Below are positions 1 to 8,678 of a stretch of 63,614 nt of DNA, piece after piece. Under the pieces are notes generated by a model. It was not told the origin of the DNA and made no database searches. It was given only the letters and a program-made list of their open reading frames with translations. Position 1 is the first letter of the stretch. Every line of letters begins with the position of its first letter. Origin of the DNA: Lachnospiraceae bacterium (lineage in GTDB: Bacteria; Bacillota; Clostridia; Lachnospirales; Lachnospiraceae); the NCBI GenBank assembly GCA_017442865.1, contig JAFRXK010000047.1, positions 1-63,614 on the forward strand. The letters run 5' to 3'. The translations under genes were made by a program, and so were the position numbers.

Positions 1-231
1 TTTTAAAAACTGTATTTTCCAAGTCTGATTTTGCCTGCCTTGCATTTGTATTTATGTCAGCTTTGCTGCATTTTATTCAGTGTAGCTGTGGCATACCCTT
101 TCAGGACATATCAGGAAAAACTGTAAATATAAATTATTATGAATAATAATTAAATAATAAGGCAGAATAAGTGTATCAGAGCATTTTTAGACTTCGGAAG
201 CATAAGGCTTGGATTTTGGAGGTATATTTTA

Positions 232-687
232 ATGGATGAAAGAAAGCAGAAGGAATACGAGAAATACGTTAAATCGGTTACACCGACATTTAACCTGTGG
301 CTGCAGATGCTGAAGGCATTTTTTACGGGAGGAATAATCTGTACAGCGGCGCAGGGCATTTATAATTTGTTTGAAAGCAATGGATTTGATGAAATAAGCG
401 CGGCGGCATGGACGCTTATTATTGTTATATTAATAACAGTCATTCTGACGGGCTTAAATATATTCGGAAGAATAGTGAAGTTTGGCGGCGCAGGTGCGCT
501 TGTGCCGATAACAGGCTTTGCAAACGGAATTGCTTCGCCGGCGATAGAATATAAAAAAGAGGGGCAGGTATTCGGCATAGGCGTAAAGATATTTACGATT
601 GCAGGGCCGGTAATACTTTACGGCGTGCTTACAAGCTGGATTCTCGGGCTGGTTTATTGGGGGCTTAGAGTGATGAGAGTGGTGTAA
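232..687 (+). CDS. spoVAC: Stage V sporulation protein AC (SpoVAC)
   Basis: 151-residue membrane protein of the SpoVAC/SpoVAEB family, part of the inner spore membrane channel that moves Ca-dipicolinate into the forespore and out at germination. It has a short charged N-terminus, then four or so hydrophobic segments. The family motif GGAGALVPITGFANGI lies around residues 83-98, and the next segment starts SPAIEYKKEGQVFGIG. A GGAGG-like ribosome site (GGAGGT) lies about 7 bases upstream of the ATG. In most relatives spoVAC is followed directly by spoVAD and spoVAE. Here it stands alone, followed by a convergent gene, and spoVAD is about 61 kb away in the same window. Family assignment is firm. 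Confidence 0.92.
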   Translation: MDERKQKEYEKYVKSVTPTFNLWLQMLKAFFTGGIICTAAQGIYNLFESNGFDEISAAAWTLIIVILITVILTGLNIFGRIVKFGGAGALVPITGFANGIASPAIEYKKEGQVFGIGVKIFTIAGPVILYGVLTSWILGLVYWGLRVMRVV

Positions 688-700
688 GAAGCTTATAAAT

Positions 701-734
701 AAAGCCACACCATAGCTTAATACGGTGTGGCTTT
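701..734. terminator. Bidirectional terminator
   Basis: Perfect 11-bp inverted repeat AAAGCCACACC / GGTGTGGCTTT with A/T-rich flanks, between the convergent spoVAC and the 791-1594 gene. It can end transcription from both sides. Confidence 0.8.
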
Positions 735-790
735 AACAATCATATTAAGTTTTAATCAAATGCAAAAGACTTATATCAGATACAAATCTT

Positions 791-1594
791 TTATGCTGCA
801 TCATCTACAGCATCCTGAACTATCTCTCCAATCTCGTCAACAGCCTTGTCTGTTGCAACGCCTGTGATATCATCACGCTTTGCACAGAATGCACAGAGAC
901 GTGTACGATGTGCTGCGATAGCCTGCTCTACATTACCATAGGTAAGAGCGTCGCTGTTGTTGAGTGCCTGACAGTCATCATGAGTGTGGTAAACCTTACC
1001 GAAGGTTGTCCAGTAAACCTGCTCGTCACCAAGTACGCTCATAGCCTCCTGCTTCTGCTCCTGAGAAACCGGATGATAGTCAATGCCGGCTGCTCCGCCG
1101 ATGAGAAGTGCAACAGCAGCAGCTATTACAGCGATGGTTTTGGTCTGCTTATCTGCATTCTTATCTGTAAGTGCAAAAATGATAAATGGGATAAATGCAA
1201 ACGCACAAACGATAACGCCCATGTTGTTCCAGAGCCAGAACTTAAGTGGGTTCTTCTCGGAAGCCGGGTCTATGTGGTTTGCCTTCTTCCAGAACTGTGC
1301 ACCTGCGATTACACATGCAAGGTCAACTACAAGTAAGATGATGATAAGTGTAAGCGTGTTCATGAATGTCCAGTTGAGCTTGCCTGTGAATAAAAGGACT
1401 GCAAGGATTTCACAAACGATAGCTACAATCCATAATCCAACTGCTGCAACACGAAATGCTGTTGCGTTGCCTACAGGAGCAGCTTCCTTAGCTGTCTTGC
1501 CTGATGGTGTAGTTGTTGTTTTCTTTGCCTTTGGCTTGCTTGTCGGCTTATTTGTATCAGCTGATACATAAGTGTGTTGTTTTTTTTCTGCCAT
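791..1594 (-). CDS. Multi-pass membrane protein with C-terminal Cys/His motif
   Basis: 267 residues. The N-terminus is a 45-residue Lys/Thr/Pro/Ala-rich disordered tail. Four predicted membrane segments follow (about residues 47-70, 80-97, 122-143 and 152-170). The soluble C-terminal domain contains VYWTTFGKVYHTHDDCQAL and RLCAFC, a His/Cys arrangement like the small metal-binding folds of the Ada type. The pattern suggests a zinc-binding extracytoplasmic or cytosolic tail, but no catalytic role can be read from it. Function unknown. The coding reading is secure from codon use and the membrane pattern. Confidence 0.8.
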   Translation of the reverse strand: MAEKKQHTYVSADTNKPTSKPKAKKTTTTPSGKTAKEAAPVGNATAFRVAAVGLWIVAIVCEILAVLLFTGKLNWTFMNTLTLIIILLVVDLACVIAGAQFWKKANHIDPASEKNPLKFWLWNNMGVIVCAFAFIPFIIFALTDKNADKQTKTIAVIAAAVALLIGGAAGIDYHPVSQEQKQEAMSVLGDEQVYWTTFGKVYHTHDDCQALNNSDALTYGNVEQAIAAHRTRLCAFCAKRDDITGVATDKAVDEIGEIVQDAVDDAA

Positions 1595-1883
1595 AGTCGT
1601 TCTCCCTAAATATTTTTATTTTGATACAAATGCTTTAGCTGCGGCGTTCGCAGATATAATATATAATGCACCATAAGCTCAAAACAGACATACAGTTTCA
1701 AATATATGTATATATGTCGAAAGCACGTACCCTTTGCGTATGTATCAAGTTTGTTTTTATAATTCCATTATACAAAATATCAGCTTTTTTTCAATAGCAT
1801 TGTTTAATTTTACGAAATTTCTTGACATTTTATGATTATAGATAGATAATAATAATATAATAATACAGATTGGAGAATGAAAT

Positions 1884-2498
1884 ATGGATCTTAATTCTTT
1901 AGTTAGTACAATGCTTAGCGGTGACAGCCTTGATAACATTGGTAAAGTTACCGGCTCATCAAATGCAGATGTAAAGAGTGTTCTCGGTTCGGCACTTCCT
2001 CTTCTGCTCAACGGCGTAAGCGAGCAGTCACAGGGTGAGGACACAGCAGCAGGATTTGCACAGGCACTTGCAAGCCATTCAAAGGATGATACATCTAATA
2101 TAGCATCATTCCTCGGCGGCGTAGACCTTGCGGATGGCGCAAAGATCGTTGGACATCTTCTTGGCGCAAAGACACAGGACACTACAAAGGACATTGCTAC
2201 AAAGTCAGGCTTAAGCCTTGGCACAACAGCAAACATTATCGCTGCAATAGCTCCATTGTTAATGAGTCTTCTCGGCAAGCAGACAAACGCTGCACAGCAG
2301 CAGAATTCTTCACTTAACGTTGGAAGCATTATCGGCACATTACTTGGCGGCGCAGATTTAGGCAGCCTCGTATCAGGTATTCTTGGCGGCGGCGCAGCAG
2401 CACCTGCTCCGGAACCTGTAGTTCAGCAGATTGAAGAAGAGAAGCCATTAAGCGGCTTCGGAAAGATTGCTGAGTTCTTTACAAACTTATTAAAGTAA
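1884..2498 (+). CDS. DUF937 family protein
   Basis: 204 residues matching the DUF937 (YidB-like) family. It has repeated helix-rich segments with the signature SVLGSALPLLLNGVSEQ near the N-terminus and IIAAIAPLLMSLLGKQ in the second half, then Gly-rich stretches (GSIIGTLLGGADLGSL, ILGGGAAAPAP) and a short C-terminal FGKIAEFFTNLL segment. No signal peptide. The biochemical role of the family is not established. The start is the ATG after GGAGAATGAAAT. It is a single gene between two terminators. Confidence 0.85.
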   Translation: MDLNSLVSTMLSGDSLDNIGKVTGSSNADVKSVLGSALPLLLNGVSEQSQGEDTAAGFAQALASHSKDDTSNIASFLGGVDLADGAKIVGHLLGAKTQDTTKDIATKSGLSLGTTANIIAAIAPLLMSLLGKQTNAAQQQNSSLNVGSIIGTLLGGADLGSLVSGILGGGAAAPAPEPVVQQIEEEKPLSGFGKIAEFFTNLLK

Positions 2499-2570
2499 GC
2501 AAGGAACTGTTCGGCACATGTGGTCAAAATACCTTTTGACTACAATATCATTTAATGTAATTATTACATA

Positions 2571-2606
2571 GACAGGCTGGACCATAAGGTTCAGCCTGTT
2601 TTGTGC
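2571..2606 (+). terminator. Rho-independent terminator
   Basis: Stem ACAGGCTGGACC / GGTTCAGCCTGT followed by TTTT, downstream of the DUF937 gene. A weaker GTCAAAA/TTTTGAC hairpin precedes it at about 2524-2541. Confidence 0.75.
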
Positions 2607-2663
2607 AGACCTTGACGTGGTGCAGGATAAATGCTTTAATGCATAAAAAAGGAGAAGCTTTGT

Positions 2664-5126
2664 ATGGAATTACTGACCGGATTATTTGAAAAGATATCAT
2701 GGCGGATGGACATTATAGAACAGTATAAGGCGACACATTTTATACTGATGGCATTGATTTTCGGCGGTTCATTTGTACTTGGTTATATTTTCAACAGACT
2801 TAAGTTTAATAAAAAAAATATACTGCTTGCTTTGGGAATATTTCTTGCACTGCTGGAGGTGTTCAAGCAGCTGTTTTTAACATATACAAGAGGCTGGGAC
2901 TATTCATGGTCGGATTTCCCTTTCCAGCTCTGCAGCATGCCTATTTATCTGTGCCTTTTGTATCCGTTGTTTAAGGACAAGAGCAGAAGAATTATAGAAT
3001 ATTTTTTGATGACATATAATTTCCTTGGAGCTGTGGCGGCGGTTATAGTGCCTGACAGCCTCTTTGTGGATTATGTGCTGCTGACCGTTCATTCGGTGTT
3101 GTGGCATGCACTGCTTGTTTTTATAGGCATATACCTTCTTATAAACCATTGGAGGAAAATCAGTTCGCCTTTGAAATTTATTCCTGTGGCAGGGCTGTAC
3201 CTTTCGCTTGCAGGCGTGGCGGTCATTTTAAATGCAGTGTTTAATAATATTTCAAATGGCACAATTAACATGTTTTTTATCGGACCGACATATCCGTGTA
3301 TGATAATACTTGATGATATTTACGAAAATGTCGGCTGGATTGCATCAACCCTCTCAATGATGGCGGCTACAACGGTGGCGGCATTTTTAATATTTCTGCC
3401 GTGCTGCAGGAATAAAAGGCTGCATACAGCGTCAGAACCGAAAAATCCTTTGATAAAAAGCCTGTTTCAAAACAATAAGTTCAATCTTTTTATGTCGGTT
3501 CTCGGCACGACGGTTTTATCTATGGCTATATTATGCGTTCCGCAGTTTACGCAGAGGCTTGTGGATTATCTTGCGGGCGTGTCTGATATCGGAGTGCAGA
3601 AGCTGGTTTTGATGGCGGCGGGAGTGCTTTTTATGGTCATTTTTTCAGGCGTATGCACCTATCATTTCAGAACTGTATTCAGCGCGAGGGCAGTCGCACA
3701 ATACCGTCAGTTTTCCTGCGACTATCTGTCACAAAAGAAGGTGTCTGATTTTTACGCGCAGAAGACGGGCATGTATATGTCTGCAATGACAAACGATATC
3801 CTGAGGATAAAGGAGAACCTCTTAGACCAGCTCCCGATTATATCACAGATTATAATCTGCGGCGTCGGCGCAGTAATTGTAATGCTTAGATACAATGTAC
3901 TGCTGACAATAGCCTCCTGTGTGATTTCAATGATTCCGTTTGGCACCGCGATTATTGCCGGACGGAAAATGCCTGAGGCAGAGAAGCGTCTTTCAGAGAA
4001 AAACGCCGAATATCTTTCATTTTTAAAGGACTTTTCGGTAGGCTTTACAATTATAAAAAGCTATCGCGTAGAAAATATTTTTTCGAGGCTGCACAGGGAG
4101 CATTGTGCTGAGGTTGAAAAAGTAATGCTAAGGCGTGAAAAGCTTACTGAAAAGGTGAATTATTTCGCTGCAGTTTCAGGCTACATAACAAGATTTTCGG
4201 TGCTGCTGGTATGCGCGCTAGCAGCAAAAAAATACGGGCTGATAACAGTTGGTGCCGTAATAGCATTTTCACAGCTTATCAGCTACATAATTGACCCGGT
4301 TACGGAGCTGCCGGCAATGCTTGCAAATGCGAAGGCGTCCTGCGAGGCAGCCGATAAGTTCTGGGAGAAAATAAAAGATGATGTGAATGATGAGTCGCCG
4401 AATGACATAAAAGAACTTTTATTTGACGGAGGCGTAAGGCTGTGCAATATAAATTACCGCTATTCTGATGACAGTCAGGCACTAAGGGATGTGAGCTTTA
4501 GCATCAGGCCGGGTGAAAAGGCAGCAATAATCGGAGCATCCGGCAGCGGCAAGTCTACAATTTTAAAGCTTATAATGGGTATATTAAAGCCTGAGAGCGG
4601 TGCAGTATATTTTGGCGATAATGATATTTCAGAGGCGGACGAGAGTGAAATATTCCGGCAGGCGGCATATATCCAGCAGGAGGTATTCATATTTGACGGA
4701 AGTCTGTATGATAATATAACGCTTTTCAAGGAGTACGAAGAAGAGGAGATAGATCGTGCAATCGAGAAGTCGGGCTTAAAGCAGCTTGTGGATGAAAAGG
4801 GCATGGATTATAATTGCGGTGAGAACGGAGCGGCTTTGTCGGGCGGCGAAAAGCAGAGGATAAGCATCGCCCGCAGCCTGTTAAGAAGGACGAAGCTTCT
4901 GGTTGCCGACGAGATTACGGCGGCGCTTGATACGGAAACCGCTTACAGGGTAATGGATTCGCTGATAAGTATTGAGGGCATAACAGAGGTTATGGTGCTT
5001 CATGATTTGGATGCAAGAGTGCTTGAAAGACTTGATAAAATCATTGTTTTGAAGGATGGACGCATTGTCGAACAGGGCAGCTTTTGCGAGCTTACACAGA
5101 AAAATGGATTTTTTATTGAGCAATAA
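2664..5126 (+). CDS. YwaF-like membrane domain fused to ABC exporter
   Basis: 820 residues in two parts. Residues about 1-245 are a 7-segment integral membrane domain of the YwaF/TIGR02206 (TMEM164-like) type, recognised by WDYSWSDFPFQLCSMPIYLC and the following helices. Residues about 265-820 are a complete ABC half-exporter: six membrane helices, Walker A GASGSGKST (about residue 624), signature LSGGEKQRISIARSL, Walker B LLVADE followed by a D-loop AALD, and the H-loop His in VLHDLD. Substrate unknown; exporters of this class move lipids, peptides or drugs. YwaF-type proteins and ABC exporters are normally separate, so the fusion is unusual. The frame is continuous through the junction and the ATPase motifs are intact. 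RBS AGGAGAAG. Confidence 0.85.
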   Translation: MELLTGLFEKISWRMDIIEQYKATHFILMALIFGGSFVLGYIFNRLKFNKKNILLALGIFLALLEVFKQLFLTYTRGWDYSWSDFPFQLCSMPIYLCLLYPLFKDKSRRIIEYFLMTYNFLGAVAAVIVPDSLFVDYVLLTVHSVLWHALLVFIGIYLLINHWRKISSPLKFIPVAGLYLSLAGVAVILNAVFNNISNGTINMFFIGPTYPCMIILDDIYENVGWIASTLSMMAATTVAAFLIFLPCCRNKRLHTASEPKNPLIKSLFQNNKFNLFMSVLGTTVLSMAILCVPQFTQRLVDYLAGVSDIGVQKLVLMAAGVLFMVIFSGVCTYHFRTVFSARAVAQYRQFSCDYLSQKKVSDFYAQKTGMYMSAMTNDILRIKENLLDQLPIISQIIICGVGAVIVMLRYNVLLTIASCVISMIPFGTAIIAGRKMPEAEKRLSEKNAEYLSFLKDFSVGFTIIKSYRVENIFSRLHREHCAEVEKVMLRREKLTEKVNYFAAVSGYITRFSVLLVCALAAKKYGLITVGAVIAFSQLISYIIDPVTELPAMLANAKASCEAADKFWEKIKDDVNDESPNDIKELLFDGGVRLCNINYRYSDDSQALRDVSFSIRPGEKAAIIGASGSGKSTILKLIMGILKPESGAVYFGDNDISEADESEIFRQAAYIQQEVFIFDGSLYDNITLFKEYEEEEIDRAIEKSGLKQLVDEKGMDYNCGENGAALSGGEKQRISIARSLLRRTKLLVADEITAALDTETAYRVMDSLISIEGITEVMVLHDLDARVLERLDKIIVLKDGRIVEQGSFCELTQKNGFFIEQ

Positions 5127-5166
5127 TGTCTTTTTGGCAAAATGTTTGTTGAGAATTTAAATATTT

Positions 5167-5195
5167 ACGGGGAGCCTGAAGGCTCCCCGTGTCTT
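5167..5195. terminator. Terminator between convergent genes
   Basis: 10-bp perfect stem ACGGGGAGCC / GGCTCCCCGT with a 4-base loop, then GTCTTTCT. It lies between the ABC fusion gene and thiT. Confidence 0.75.
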
Positions 5196-5202
5196 TCTGC
5201 CG

Positions 5203-5279
5203 CTTAAACAGTGGCTTTACATTTTGAACCGGTGCTTAAACAGCGGCCTTACATTTTGAACCGGTACTTAAACGGCGGC
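5203..5279. repeat. 32-bp tandem repeat overlapping the thiT stop
   Basis: Units begin at 5203, 5235 and 5267. Two full 32-bp units (CTTAAACAGTGGC... and CTTAAACAGCGGC...) carry TTACATTTTGAACCGGT. The third, partial unit CTTAAACGGCGGC is the true 3' end of thiT. The repeats therefore copy the last codons and stop of thiT outward into the intergenic space. Confidence 0.8.
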
Positions 5280-5924
5280 TTCCTTTACTCTTGCAAAAGC
5301 CTTTGCAACTGCAGGAATAAGCAATACTATAATAGTAACGATACCTTCAGCGAAGATATAAGCTCCGTTGTAGGCAAGTGAGTACGGAAGTGCTGACCAG
5401 CCTTCCCATGCATATTCTCCGAAGAAAATCCAGCCTGAAATTACTGCAAAGAAGTATCTGCCTAAAATACCTGCAATGTATCCTTTAACAAGACCATTCT
5501 TTGATTTGTAGAACAGTCCTGACAGACCCAGAGCAGCAAAAGCAAGCAGATAGTCTACGATTACCTGAATAGGGAAGAGAATGTATGGTCCGAGCAGGAA
5601 CTGTAAAACTCCATAGGCAGCTGCTGTAAGAACACCCGTCCTTAAACCATAAAAATAACCCGGAAGGCAGGCAAAAAGCATGCTGAATAAGGTGATTGAG
5701 CCGCCGAAAGGAAACTCATAGACCTTTATCATGGATGTTACGGTTGCAAGCGCAATACACATTGCACAGAAGGCAATCTGCTTTGCGTTCATAGACATGT
5801 GCTCTTTCTTATTTGCAAAAAGTGCGGCAACTACAAGAAAAGCAGCAAGTATAACTGCACCGGCAACATATCCGGCAGTGGTGAGCTGGTACTCACCGTC
5901 AACAAGTGAAACAAAAAATGACAT
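5268..5924 (-). CDS. thiT: ThiT-type thiamine ECF transporter S component
   Basis: 218 residues, six predicted membrane helices. ThiT (YuaJ) is the substrate-binding S component of the energy-coupling-factor transporter for thiamine. The family features visible are LFSMLFACLPGYFYGLRTG, GPYILFPIQVIVDYLLAF (conserved binding-site region) and the Trp-rich C-terminal loop GEYAWEGWSALPYSLAYNG. The N-terminus is slightly longer than the minimal family member. The assignment is supported independently by the TPP riboswitch directly upstream, so expression is expected to fall when thiamine pyrophosphate is plentiful. The EcfA/EcfT energising module is not in the window. Confidence 0.92.
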   Translation of the reverse strand: MSFFVSLVDGEYQLTTAGYVAGAVILAAFLVVAALFANKKEHMSMNAKQIAFCAMCIALATVTSMIKVYEFPFGGSITLFSMLFACLPGYFYGLRTGVLTAAAYGVLQFLLGPYILFPIQVIVDYLLAFAALGLSGLFYKSKNGLVKGYIAGILGRYFFAVISGWIFFGEYAWEGWSALPYSLAYNGAYIFAEGIVTIIVLLIPAVAKAFARVKEAAV

Positions 5925-5954
5925 AAAAAAACCTCCTTGAATAGTGTAATTCGG

Positions 5955-6056
5955 GAGGGGAGTACTGAAAGGTATAGCTTCCTTACGCCGGCATAATCCG
6001 GATCAAGTATTGAGGGTTAACATAAATGTACTCTCAGCCTTAAAAGGCTCCCCTAG
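5955..6056 (-). promoter_or_regulatory. TPP riboswitch (thi box)
   Basis: Read on the minus strand, the leader of thiT contains the THI-box landmarks in order: GGGGAGCC, GGCTGAGAGTA, AACCCTCAATACTTGATCC, GGATTATGCCGGCGTAAGGAAGC, and the closing CTCCCC. These match the P2/P3 pyrimidine-sensing arm CUGAGA and the pyrophosphate-binding arm ACUUGAUC. There is little room for a separate terminator before the start, so control is more likely at translation initiation. Confidence 0.93.
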
Positions 6057-6151
6057 CTGAATTATTTAATTTTGTCTTTGCTATATTAGCACTTTAAATC
6101 AGAATAATCAATACATAATGTGCAGATTTTTATTATATGAAAAAAGAAATT

Positions 6152-6721
6152 TTAAATAAACTCAACCTGTCCGTCTTCTAAATGGTATAATGCAGCAACA
6201 ACTAATAATCCGTCCTCCTTTTCATCCTTCTGAATCTGAATACTGCTCTCAATCTGCCTACAGCTATACTTAGCATTTAAACAGCATGCTTTATATTCAT
6301 CTCTTTCATCACCTATTGCTTTTACTATTTCGTCTGTAATAAACTTAATATATCCATCCGGATTATGATTAATTGCCGCGTCCACAGCGCCACAGTGATT
6401 ATGTCCCATAACAACGACCAGATTACACCCTAAATGTTCTGCTGCATATTCAATACTCCCTAACTGATGGTCATCAATCACATTTCCGGCAACCCGGACA
6501 ACAAACAGGTCTCCTATATCTGCTGAAAATATTTCCTCTGGAATAACTCTGGAGTCTGAGCAGGTTACAATAACCGCATATGGTTTCTGTCCCTCTTTTA
6601 ATGTCTTCTGCCTAATATCTATAGAAATATTTCCAAATCCGGTATCTGCATTTAAATATTTTTTATTTCCTTCTTTTAATTTCTCAATTGCCAGTTCGGC
6701 AGGATAATTTATTTTGCGCAT
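6152..6721 (-). CDS. Beta-class carbonic anhydrase
   Basis: 189 residues. It interconverts CO2 and bicarbonate in the cytosol. Zinc ligands are visible as Cys54 (in TCSDSRV), His107 and Cys110 (in GHNHCGAV), with the catalytic dyad Asp56/Arg58. Length and motif spacing are typical of beta carbonic anhydrases. Single gene with its own RBS (GAGG, before ATG at 6721). It is separated from thiT by the riboswitch region. Likely role: bicarbonate supply for carboxylations or pH balance. Confidence 0.93.
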   Translation of the reverse strand: MRKINYPAELAIEKLKEGNKKYLNADTGFGNISIDIRQKTLKEGQKPYAVIVTCSDSRVIPEEIFSADIGDLFVVRVAGNVIDDHQLGSIEYAAEHLGCNLVVVMGHNHCGAVDAAINHNPDGYIKFITDEIVKAIGDERDEYKACCLNAKYSCRQIESSIQIQKDEKEDGLLVVAALYHLEDGQVEFI

Positions 6722-6853
6722 TTTAACACTCCTCGAATTATGCTTATATACAAAAGATATTTTGAAACTATGATACCTGCACCTTCGAACCGATACTTGC
6801 TTACCGGTACCATATTATCAAATTAAACACGACATCTGTATGCCGTATTTGGA

Positions 6854-7393
6854 TTATAGTATAAAATTAATAATATTCCATTCGTCCCGGGTAATTGCAT
6901 AAACCACAGTTAATGCATTCTCCTCATCAATAAATTCGTCAACCTTGCTCATTCCATTTGCCACTGCTGTTGCCGATGAAGCAACATTTACCTTCTTCAT
7001 ATAAGAATACAATATGTTAAATGGTGTGTTCTCAAATGCCCAGTCCCTGCATTTACATGCCGCTTCCTTAGCATATCCCTGCCGCTGATACTTTTTGCCA
7101 ATATGATATCCAATTTCAGGCTTGATACTTCCATTGATATTTTGCATTGTTATACCACAATCGCCAATCACCTCACCTGTTGATTTCAGTACCACCGCCC
7201 AAAGACCGAATCCAAATACCTTATATCTTTCTATATTCTTTGTAATCCAATTCAGCACTCTTGCCTCATCAAAAATATAAGGGTAATGCTGCATTATATC
7301 AGAATCAGCCAGCACATCATAAAGTGCATTAAAATCGTCAGTTGTTAATTCTCTTAAAATTAGTCTATCAGTTTCTAACTGCATACTCTCCAC
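6854..7393 (-). CDS. GNAT family N-acetyltransferase (RimJ/RimL type)
   Basis: 179 residues. N-terminal beta strand LETDRLILRELTTDDF is typical of RimJ/RimL-like GNAT enzymes. The acetyl-CoA binding segment YHIGKKYQRQGYAKEAA (about residues 96-112, QxxGx-A pattern) is intact, and VNVASSATAVANGM (SxxVxxKxGF position) follows. It transfers an acetyl group from acetyl-CoA to an amine. The substrate (ribosomal N-terminus, antibiotic or small molecule) cannot be told. RBS GGTGGAGAG upstream of the ATG. Confidence 0.88.
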   Translation of the reverse strand: MESMQLETDRLILRELTTDDFNALYDVLADSDIMQHYPYIFDEARVLNWITKNIERYKVFGFGLWAVVLKSTGEVIGDCGITMQNINGSIKPEIGYHIGKKYQRQGYAKEAACKCRDWAFENTPFNILYSYMKKVNVASSATAVANGMSKVDEFIDEENALTVVYAITRDEWNIINFIL

Positions 7394-7571
7394 CTTTAAT
7401 TTTCAAATTAAGCTCTGTATGTTAATCTGTTAGCTCCTAAACTATATTTATCAAGAAGATTACAGTTCTCATCATAGTGATATAGTATTTCATTCTCAAA
7501 TTGACCTTTAATTTCAAGAATACTGTGCTTTCAAAGTCCTTTTACTTCTTACAAATCCCATATACAGCGCA

Positions 7572-7835
7572 TTATTCTGTTTTTGCTAAAATCTTCGAAT
7601 ATTCATCTTTCCATTCCATAAACTCATCGGATAGCTTCATAAGATTCTTATTGTTAGCCATTCCAATACCCGGGTCATTTGCATGATAGGAAACTAGAAC
7701 TGTTTTCGAATCTTTAAGCTCTGCAATCAATTCTAGAATACTGTCCGCCCTCTCATTTTCTAAAACACTTGAGACCTGATATCTGGAGGCATTCTTATTA
7801 AGCTGTGCAGGGATTGCATCAAAAAGTATAGTTAT
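7572..7835 (-). pseudogene. 3' fragment of an unidentified gene
   Basis: Minus-strand open frame of about 85 codons without a start codon near its 5' end. It reads ...LFDAIPAQLNKNASRYQVSS, then VLENERADSILELIAELKDS, then KTVLVSYHANDPGIGMANN, and ends ...WKDEYSKILAKTE-stop. The amino-acid composition and codon positions look protein-coding. An in-frame stop lies just upstream, where the sequence changes into AT-rich repeats, so the gene appears truncated at its 5' end. Family not recognised. Confidence 0.5.
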
Positions 7836-7874
7836 TTATCATATATTTTTCTTTTAAACATAAAACCGCCTCAC

Positions 7875-7953
7875 AAAATCGCATTTTTTATTTTATAATT
7901 TTACCCTAAAATCGCATTTTTTTAAAGTGGTTTTTCTTGCAAAATCGCATTTT
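7875..7953. repeat. Three 13-bp repeats at exact 33-bp spacing
   Basis: AAAATCGCATTTT occurs starting at 7875, 7908 and 7941, i.e. exactly every 33 bp, in an A/T-rich stretch between the truncated gene and the tyrS T-box. The motif is nearly palindromic. No gene is seen in 7836-8137. Confidence 0.75.
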
Positions 7954-8137
7954 GCAAAATGAAATTTTAAATTCCACCATTCTATGGGCATGCCCTTTAC
8001 TTTTTCAATTCAACGATTTTTATTATAATTTGACGAAAGCCGGGTTAATTGAGTAAATTTTATATCAGCCTGATAAAATTAAGTTTTTGCATATTGACGT
8101 ATTTAATTTATTATGGTAGAAATATAGTTGTATAAGA

Positions 8138-8396
8138 AAATGCGTTGAAAAAGACCAGTAGTACAGAATTGTTTTTTACAGAGAGCACCCGGTTGGTGAA
8201 AGGGCGCAAAAGCGGCTGTATGAATACACTTTGGAGCAGCTTCCTGAACCTTAAAGTAGGGTAAGACGGGGACGCCCGATACAGCGTAAGAGTGTTGATT
8301 GACACTTGATGAGGAATATTCCGTGAGGAATATTTGTTTAGAGGTGGTACCGCATTTTATGCCCTCTGCAGCATCGGCTGTGGAGGTTTTTTTATT
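8138..8396 (+). promoter_or_regulatory. Tyrosyl T-box leader with terminator
   Basis: Leader RNA of tyrS. Landmarks in order are the stem I start with GTTGAAAAAGACCAGTAG, ACAGAGAGC and GGTTGGTGAAAGGG, the specifier region CCCGATACAGCGTAAGAGTG containing a UAC (Tyr) codon, the T-box AGAGGTGGTACCGC that pairs with the uncharged tRNA acceptor end, and a terminator GCCCTCTGCAGC...GCTGTGGAGG followed by TTTTTTTA. Uncharged tRNA-Tyr should stabilise the antiterminator and turn on tyrS. Confidence 0.93.
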
Positions 8397-8537
8397 TCCG
8401 CGAGCAACGAGCCAAATGGACGAGCCTGCTGCGGGGTATTTGACATCTATACAAAACAAAAACAACTAATTATAGTTTGTTTTGCATGGATGTGACCATA
8501 TTAAAATTTATAGGTGTTTGCTTCTCTGTTGTTTGCT

Positions 8538-8623
8538 AAATTGGATGAATTATTATCCTTGGCAAGCGACTTCGCAGGCGGTAGCCTAAGCGGAGCTTGT
8601 GAGGATAATAATTCATCCGATTT
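8538..8623. repeat. Long hairpin element between T-box and tyrS
   Basis: 22-bp inverted repeat with one G:T position: the left arm ends ATGAATTATTATCCT, the right arm begins AGGATAATAATTCAT. It encloses a GC-rich core with AAGCGACTTCGC and AAGCGGAGCTTG. The rest of the 8397-8678 leader holds a copy of a dispersed repeat (about 8400-8446). Confidence 0.8.
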
Positions 8624-8678
8624 ATATTAAGAAGTAGATTTGCAAACACGAAAAGAGCATTTTAAGGAGGAAATTATA

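Noticed and set aside
1083..1571. 162-codon frame opposite the 791-1594 membrane protein
   Set aside because: Antisense shadow of a real gene with clear membrane segments and a tail motif; no ribosome site.
7875..7953. CRISPR array
   Set aside because: Only three 13-bp motifs with 20-bp A/T-rich spacers and no cas genes.
8103..8465. Minus-strand frame across the tyrS leader
   Set aside because: It is the complement of a T-box RNA with all landmarks present.
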